47,723 bases of DNA from Chara braunii (taxonomy: Eukaryota > Streptophyta > Charophyceae > Charales > Characeae), in contig BFEA01000403.1 of NCBI GenBank assembly GCA_003427395.1, positions 136,304 to 184,026 on the forward strand, given 5' to 3'. The notes under the pieces are model-generated. The model searched no databases, was not told the origin of the DNA, and saw nothing but the letters and a program-made list of their open reading frames with translations. Below, one piece after another: positions 42,755 through 47,723 of this stretch. A program made the translations under genes and the position numbers. Each line of letters opens with the position of its first letter. Within the stretch, counting starts at the first letter, position 1.

Positions 42755-43047
42755 CAGAATCATTAGATATGATGAAAGTAGCTCCAGATTGAAGGCATGT
42801 TGGAAATCGACGACGACAAGGAGAACATAGAGAGCGATTGCGGGAGATCCTAAGGATAGATGATGAATACACTGCAAGGATAGGGAAAGTGGCGGAGAAG
42901 GACTGGAAACGAAAGGTATGAATACTGAGGATAGTGGCTGAAATGATTACCTGAGCAGTGAGGTAGAAGGGTAATCGTGACTGGTGTCGCATGCCGTGTA
43001 TGCTATGAAAGTAAAACCTCACACATTCTGTCTACATTTGCATGTGT
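42755..43047 (+). repeat. Upstream pseudo-LTR of the Penelope-like element
   Basis: Direct copy of 47,347-47,650, matching from 'cagaatcat' to 'ttgcatgtgt' with few substitutions and one 11-bp indel. Its last about 47 bp ('tgaaagtaaaacctc' to 'catgtgt') is repeated once more at 43,048-43,093, followed by a short tctctct. Confidence 0.95.
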
Positions 43048-43404
43048 ATGCTGTGAAAGTAAAACCTCGCACGTTCTGTCTACATTTACATGTGTTTCTC
43101 TCTATGCACGGTGCTTAGAACTTGCGGGCGGTACCCGCGATGATTGGCACTGTATAGACCTGTCACTCTTCCATTTTACATTCACTATCTTTATCTCTCT
43201 CTCATCATTCGTAACCCTTTTCTTTCATGATATCATAGTGGCGATTTGTTGGAGATTACTATAGCGTGGAGATTACTCAGCGATTTTTTGAGATTCTATT
43301 TTACTTATCTGGTGTGTACTGAAGACGATCAACGACGCTGTGGGGTTTTGTATCGATTTCAAGTACGAATACTACCTACCTGACGTTCCCAAGCTTCAAG
43401 GAAG

Positions 43405-44340
43405 ATGTCGCGTTTGCGATCATCATCGGACAGGAGGCGGCGCAGATACTCATTATGATCTTCCGGATCTCAAGGGAGGAAGCGCTCAAGAAGGGGGAGG
43501 TCGAAAACTCCGAGAGATAGAAGATATAAGTCAAGATCACCACCGTCACGTAGAAGAAGAACGGAGTCAGAATCCCCAAGGTGGTTCTCGAGACTATTGT
43601 GGGAGCAAAGACAGAATGATTTCCCCCCACCAGGAAATCGAGCGTGGTTTACGGCGGATCTAAAGGAAGAAATCTTTAAGCTCCGCGGGGAGGTGAACAA
43701 AGTTCTCAAGACACCGAAGCGACTCACACAAAAGACAAGTGAAAAGCAGCCAGCTCCTCCGAACAAGGAAGACACCGCAAAGAAGCCTGAGCTAACTCCG
43801 GACGCGCTCAAGTCCATCATTGATGAAGCACTGAAGCCGACTGAGATGAACCAAGGGGGACAGAATCAAGTTGGTCCAAGCGCAACCGGTCAGAAGAATG
43901 CAGAGGCGGAAAATAAAGTAGAAAGGATGGTATCGGAAGTGCAGAAGGAGGTCAACAACCTGAAGCTACTAAAGTATGATCTGGCGGTTGTGAAGGGCAC
44001 GTTGCAGAAGATTATTGAACCGACTCGTACCTGCACTTTGATCGTGTCGTCTTCGGTTCATCCGAACGGATATGTGGGAACAATGGTTGGACTGCGAACT
44101 TCAGTACATGGTAGCCGCAACATTCCGAGCCGAAGCATGCCAAGCAGAAACGCACCGAACAAAAGCAGATTGGGATGCGTAATCCCTCCACACCCCAAGC
44201 GAGGACGAACGAAGATTAATCGCAACGTGTTGACAGCGAAGTCGAAGGCAAAACGGAGCATTAATTTCGGGGTCGAACCGAGGACGGACATGCAACTCCT
44301 TTGGCTTCACTACATGGAAGGTCTTATGCAAGATGCATGA
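43405..44340 (+). pseudogene. Element ORF: RS-rich N terminus, coiled coil
   Basis: From ATG 43,405 the frame encodes 'MSRLRSSSDRRRRRYSL', a stop (TGA 43,456-43,458), then an Arg/Ser-rich stretch ('RRYKSRSPPSRRRRTESESP') and an acidic, Lys/Glu-rich part. That part contains 'ADLKEEIFKLRGEVNKVL' and 'ENKVERMVSEVQKEVNNLKL', both likely coiled coils (about 43,650-44,010). The frame stays open to the stop at 44,338-44,340; its end is basic and may be out of frame. Basic RS stretches often bind RNA, so an RNA-binding role at the start of the element's protein is plausible. No enzymatic motif is visible. A single-base change of TGA would open the frame from 43,405. Confidence 0.55.
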
Positions 44341-44605
44341 CATCAGGTATAAGGACAAGTCGCAAGTGATCTCGACATTGAGGCAAGTTCCCGGAATGAT
44401 CGCCTACAAGGGGCGGGACTTCAACCGAGATTCTGATCTTGAAACACAGATCATGCCAGATCTAGATAACATCAGAGTGTCCAATACAACTGACGGTGAC
44501 ACAAGTGAGGATGATTACGAGAGCCTTAATACAAGATCAAGCAGGAGTAATGAGTATGACTCATCCGACACATCTTTGAACGCCGAAGATCTGTCGGGAA
44601 GGTAG
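44333..44605 (+). pseudogene. Element ORF, segment before the endonuclease
   Basis: A 90-codon frame: basic start ('IRYKDKSQVISTLRQVPG'), then an acidic Ser/Asp-rich stretch ('DTSEDDYESLNTRSSRSN') likely to be a disordered linker. It overlaps the end of the previous ORF by 8 bp in another frame, suggesting a frameshift within one original reading frame. Confidence 0.4.
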
Positions 44606-44689
44606 AAGACACCTCAGCATCAGGCGACCTCACCACGACACAGAAGTGGGAGCAGATACACAGGCTACCAACGAAAATTGAGCAACTAG

Positions 44690-45310
44690 TTAGTACAGGG
44701 AGTTTCACCTTAGTGTAGACATATGTACGTGGGGAGGACAGAAAGACAGTCCGACAAGAGATGGACTGAGCACATAAACTTGACCAAGAATCCAAACAGA
44801 GGAGCACAGCGACAACTATACAGTTGGCTGCACAAATTTGGTTGGGATAAATATGTTCTGATACCCATTTGGACGGGAGTGAGATCAGAGGTGATAGGGA
44901 TGGAAGCAACACTGATTAGGAGACCGAATCCATTCTTGAATACAAGGGAAAAAGGCAGAAAGACTCGGAAAAAACGAAGACGAAGAAGGAGAAAGCGAAA
45001 GAAGGATGAAAACAATGAGGTGAATCATAATATACCTGTTTTGTTTAAATCGGTTCGATCGGGTTACATTAGGAAGTTAACATCAATACTTTAACCGAAA
45101 GCAATGATTTACTGCACAACTGAAAAACTATGGAATGAAAAATGGAAAGTAATTAAACGAACATTCGGATCAACAATTGTGAAAATTGACAACGCAAAGT
45201 CCCAGCTAAAAAAATGTAGAAAACGAATCGAAAATAAATGTATCTTCTATGTAATTCAACTGGTGCATACGGGACCGAAAACAAACAAACATAGAAATAT
45301 TTCTGATTAA
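44690..45310 (+). pseudogene. GIY-YIG endonuclease domain
   Basis: The second half of the GIY-YIG signature is clear: YVGRTERQSDKRWTEHI (from 44,726), with the Arg and His seen in the family. 'RQLYSWLHKFGWDKYVLIPI' follows, then 'GMEATLIRRPNPFLNTR', where Glu and Asn match the catalytic Glu and conserved Asn. The first half (G-I-Y) must lie at 44,699-44,707, read as GSF in one frame and GVS in the other, so a frameshift or substitution has hit it; a stop lies at 44,711-44,713. A Lys/Arg-rich tail (44,950-45,010) follows, and after a stop (45,092-45,094) the same frame continues to 45,310. This nuclease family nicks DNA, here for insertion. I see no zinc-binding CCHH set around it, which is reported as missing in Chlamys. 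Confidence 0.8.
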
Positions 45311-45314
45311 CTAC

Positions 45315-46034
45315 TTGAGGGCACCATGGAGACGGAGAGAACTGTATAAATTATCGTTAGATGATATACTGATTTTTCTGTCAAAAGTGGGATCGATTAC
45401 CGGAAAGAAGCAAAGAGGAACAATTAAAGGCATTTTCACACGAATTTCAAAGAAGAAGTTTGCATTCAATATCAAGAGAAGGCTGATATTTAAGATTTCA
45501 TTTGATGCATGCATTAATCTGAAAAAAGTGAGAAACACAACAACCGAGTCTATCTTGGAAAACGTAAGTAATAACAATTTGGCAAACACTTTGATAGCTC
45601 GGATGCGTGTGATGTTTAAAAAATCAAAGACGGTCGGGGAAATATTACACAATCACAGACATGTGTTTACACAAGCACCGGACTGTAATTGTGCGGTATC
45701 CCGACTTCAAAAAATTGAGACCCACATTGTCTGCAGATTAAGTTAAATCACAGAAAATCAGCTCTTGTGCAATGCAAAAAACGTACCCCATATGAACGAA
45801 AGAATTGGAAAGGAAGAAATTAAAAGGACAATCATCACTACCATTGCAAGTATACCACGACCACTAAGGAAGAAAAAAAAAATTAAAGTAGATGTCTCTA
45901 CTTGCATCGAAAAGAAAAATGATATGAAAATTTTTCTTCACATATCAGAAGTATGGGAAGTAAAGAGAAGATTGACAATGTATCCTATCGCCATTGGACA
46001 GAAATTCTGGAGAAACTTTTGTGAAATGCCGTAA
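45315..46034 (+). pseudogene. Linker between endonuclease and RT, with CxC motif
   Basis: One frame, broken by a single stop at 45,744-45,746, encodes a basic helical region ('LIARMRVMFKKSKTVGEIL') and APDCNCAV, where the two Cys codons are at 45,684-45,686 and 45,690-45,692. This CxC pair lies between the endonuclease and the RT, as described for N-terminal-endonuclease Penelope-like elements. A second part (45,765-46,034) is Lys/Ile-rich and leads to the duplicated RT fingers. Confidence 0.65.
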
Positions 46035-46726
46035 AATCTGGTACGAGAAGACTCGAAAATTCTTTCCGGAATCGAATCACTACGAAATTATACAACAAAT
46101 GAAATCCGAGATCACTCAGTTCGCCAAAAATACGTATCGTTGATATAGGCTGAAGAACAACACAGAATGGGATGAATAGGGATCATACGGAAATGCGTAT
46201 ACAATTCCAAAAAACAAGAACGTCACCAGACGCCGACCAATTGTGTCAACATATAAGGAGTCATCTTGGAAAGCATTGAAGGTACTATCAAGAGCTATCA
46301 ACTTCATGTGTGAAGCATTGAAAGTTGGTTTCTCACTAAAAGAAACGAACCAACTACTACCTAGACTGAAGAAATGCAAGAATGCCGTAAAATCTGGTAC
46401 GAGAAGACTCGAAAATTCTTTCCGGAATCGAATCACTACGAAATTATACAACAAACGAAATCTGAGATCACTCAGTTCGCCAAAAATACATATCGTTGAT
46501 ATAGGTTAAAGAGCGCAGAATGGGATGAACAATGATCATTTGCGTATACAATTCCAAAAAACAAGGACGTCACCGGACGCCGACCAATTGTGTCGACATA
46601 TAAGGAGTCATCTCGAAAAGCATTGAAGGTACTATCAAGAGCTATCAACTTCATGTGTGAAGCCTTGAAAGTTGGTTTCTCACTAAAAGGAACGAACCAA
46701 CTACTACCTAGACTGAAGAAATGCAA
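46028..46726 (+). repeat. Tandem duplication inside the RT (about 356 bp)
   Basis: 46,028-46,383 and 46,384-46,726 are close direct copies; both start 'gccgtaaaatctggtacgag' and include 'ccgaccaattgtgtc.acat', then 'gctatcaacttcatgtgtga'. They duplicate the RT fingers (motifs 1-2). Confidence 0.95.
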
Positions 46727-47340
46727 TCCAGTAGCAAAATATGGGATATGGCTACGATAATTTGTTCCACATACGACGTCAAAGATATGTTTTCGAATCT
46801 CGATCACACACATATCTTAAACGTTATGCAATGAATGATGAAAACGGCGAAAGAAAAACGGAAAACCCACTTGTGTTACAAAATGAGAGGAAATACATGA
46901 ACTTTGGAAAAGCAAACGGAACCTACGGATGGAGAACATTAAAAATTGAGTGCCTAATAGATCTGTTGTACTATGATATCAAACACGCATACTTCAAACT
47001 TCAAAGTACAAGGAATATTATTACGCCAAGTAATGGGGATACCAATGGGGAAGGGCTCTAGCCCACCCATTGTCAACATGGTATGCACGTTCGACGAGTA
47101 CAGATGGTGTGCGCAGACTGGAATTGATGAGAAACTTATACACGGTATGAGTTTTGTGGACGATGTAATGATGATCATAGCAAGTAAGGAAGATCAAATG
47201 AAAGAGTTGGAATGTCTGAAATCTTTTCAAACATGCTACCACCAATCTCTAAAACTTGAAATCACATCAGACAACGCGAACACAGAATGAACATATCTAA
47301 AAACAAGGGTGACGAAATCAATCAACGAACAAAATCAATC
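46384..47340 (+). pseudogene. Penelope-type reverse transcriptase, C-terminally truncated
   Basis: Motifs in order: 'CRKIWYEKTRKFFPES' (fingers lead-in); PKNKDVTGRRPIVS (motifs 1-2); 'STYDVKDMFSNLDHTHIL', motif A, with catalytic Asp codon 46,775-46,777; a spacer of about 60 residues; GIPMGKGSSPPIVNM (motif B); and 'MSFVDDVMMI', motif C, with Asp codons 47,159-47,164. The spacer between A and B sits where telomerase and these elements carry an insertion in fingers. Stops and shifts occur at about 46,492, 46,758, 46,830 and 47,059. After 'TYLKTRV' the frame runs into the terminal repeat, so the thumb region is missing. The family is the closest relative of telomerase RT. Confidence 0.85.
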
Positions 47341-47346
47341 AACGAA

Positions 47347-47649
47347 CAGAATCATAAGATATGATGAAAGTAGCTTCAGATTGAAGACATGTTGGAAATC
47401 GACGACGACAAGAACAACACAAAGAACGACTGCGGGAGATCCTGAGGATAGATGATGAGTACACTACAAGGATAGGGAAAGTGGCAGAGAAGGACTGGGA
47501 ACGAAGGGTATAAATACTAAGGATAGTGGCCGAAATGATTACCTGAGCAGTGAGGTAGAAGGGTAATCGCGACTGGTGTCGCATGCCATGGACATTACGT
47601 GTATGCTGTGAAAGTAAAACCTCGCACATTCTGTCTACATTTGCATGTG

Positions 47650-47650
<1 letters not shown>
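47347..47650 (+). repeat. Downstream pseudo-LTR of the Penelope-like element
   Basis: Direct copy of 42,755-43,047. Its end abuts (CT)n directly ('gcatgtgttttt' then CT repeats). Confidence 0.95.

Positions 47651-47654
<4 letters not shown>

Positions 47655-47699
<45 letters not shown>
47655..47699. repeat. (CT)n microsatellite at the element's 3' border
   Basis: About 22 CT repeats immediately after the pseudo-LTR; likely the insertion target. The last 24 bp of the window are AT-rich with nothing to call. Confidence 0.9.
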
Positions 47700-47702
<3 letters not shown>

Positions 47703-47723
47703 TATAACAATAAATGGAACAGA

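Larger units (their letters stand above)
42755..47650 (+). mobile_element. Penelope-like retroelement with N-terminal GIY-YIG, Chlamys-like, decayed
   Basis: Order on the plus strand: direct terminal repeat, RS-rich/coiled-coil ORF, GIY-YIG endonuclease, linker with a CxC motif, reverse transcriptase, second direct terminal repeat, (CT)n microsatellite. Published N-terminal-endonuclease Penelope-like elements (the Naiad and Chlamys groups) share this permuted order, the CxC linker, pseudo-LTRs, tandem insertions and a bias for microsatellites. Chlamys is known from green algae and some other lineages. The reading frames are broken and the RT lacks its C-terminal part, so this copy is non-autonomous. 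The upstream repeat is probably the 3' end of a truncated tandem copy. Confidence 0.85.

Noticed and set aside
43456-43458. In-frame TGA as selenocysteine, as reported in some Naiad elements
   Set aside because: Only one TGA lies in the RS-rich segment, the neighbouring frames also carry TAA and TAG stops, and no SECIS-like element was recognised. Simple decay is more likely.

Overview
This is a eukaryotic, repeat-dominated stretch with no intact host gene that I can support. I found no operons, bacterial-type signals, rRNA or tRNA genes. The content points to the green lineage, and a streptophyte alga such as Chara is the best guess. Three things suggest this: a PIF/Harbinger transposase with its Myb/SANT-like partner, a fragment of mitochondrial cox3 of plant type, and a Penelope-like element with an N-terminal GIY-YIG domain of the sort known from algae. 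The species is an inference, because no host marker gene is present.

Layout. Positions 1-3.2 kb and 15.2-18.96 kb are inverted copies of one long repeat; the left copy runs off the window. Each arm carries a tandem array with a period of about 123 bp and a separate series of stem-loops. Between the arms lie a decayed Harbinger pair (Myb-like gene on + at 4.1-5.75 kb, transposase on - at 8.4-9.6 kb), hairpin-rich DNA at 10.3-10.5 kb, a pyrimidine-rich tract at 11.1-13.2 kb, an unrecognised broken ORF at 13.2-14.5 kb and an N gap (14,551-15,203). From 19 to 22.7 kb the DNA is non-coding, again pyrimidine-rich, and holds two U6 snRNA-like sequences on the minus strand; a third U6 piece lies in the left arm.

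From about 23.1 to 29.1 kb lies a decayed LINE retrotransposon (AP endonuclease, reverse transcriptase, C-terminal Cys-rich domain). It has been hit twice. A 270-bp TTAA-flanked inverted-repeat element sits at 23.6 kb. A roughly 1-kb cassette of 147-bp palindromic repeats at 26.5-27.5 kb contains a piece of mitochondrial cox3. From 29 to 42 kb there are microsatellites, small inverted-repeat elements, a relic of a CCHC zinc-knuckle gene interrupted by a hAT-like insertion, and several duplicated non-coding blocks.

From 42.75 to 47.65 kb lies a Penelope-like retroelement with direct terminal repeats. Its order is RS-rich/coiled-coil ORF, GIY-YIG endonuclease, CxC linker, reverse transcriptase. 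It ends against a (CT)n microsatellite. Its reading frames are broken, and the RT is internally duplicated and lacks its C-terminal part.

The most unusual structure is the series of eight stem-loops at 18.27-18.96 kb. Each has the same apical sequence, but the outer stem differs from copy to copy with both sides changing together. Nearly all protein-coding relics carry stops or frameshifts, so function should be read as ancestral.
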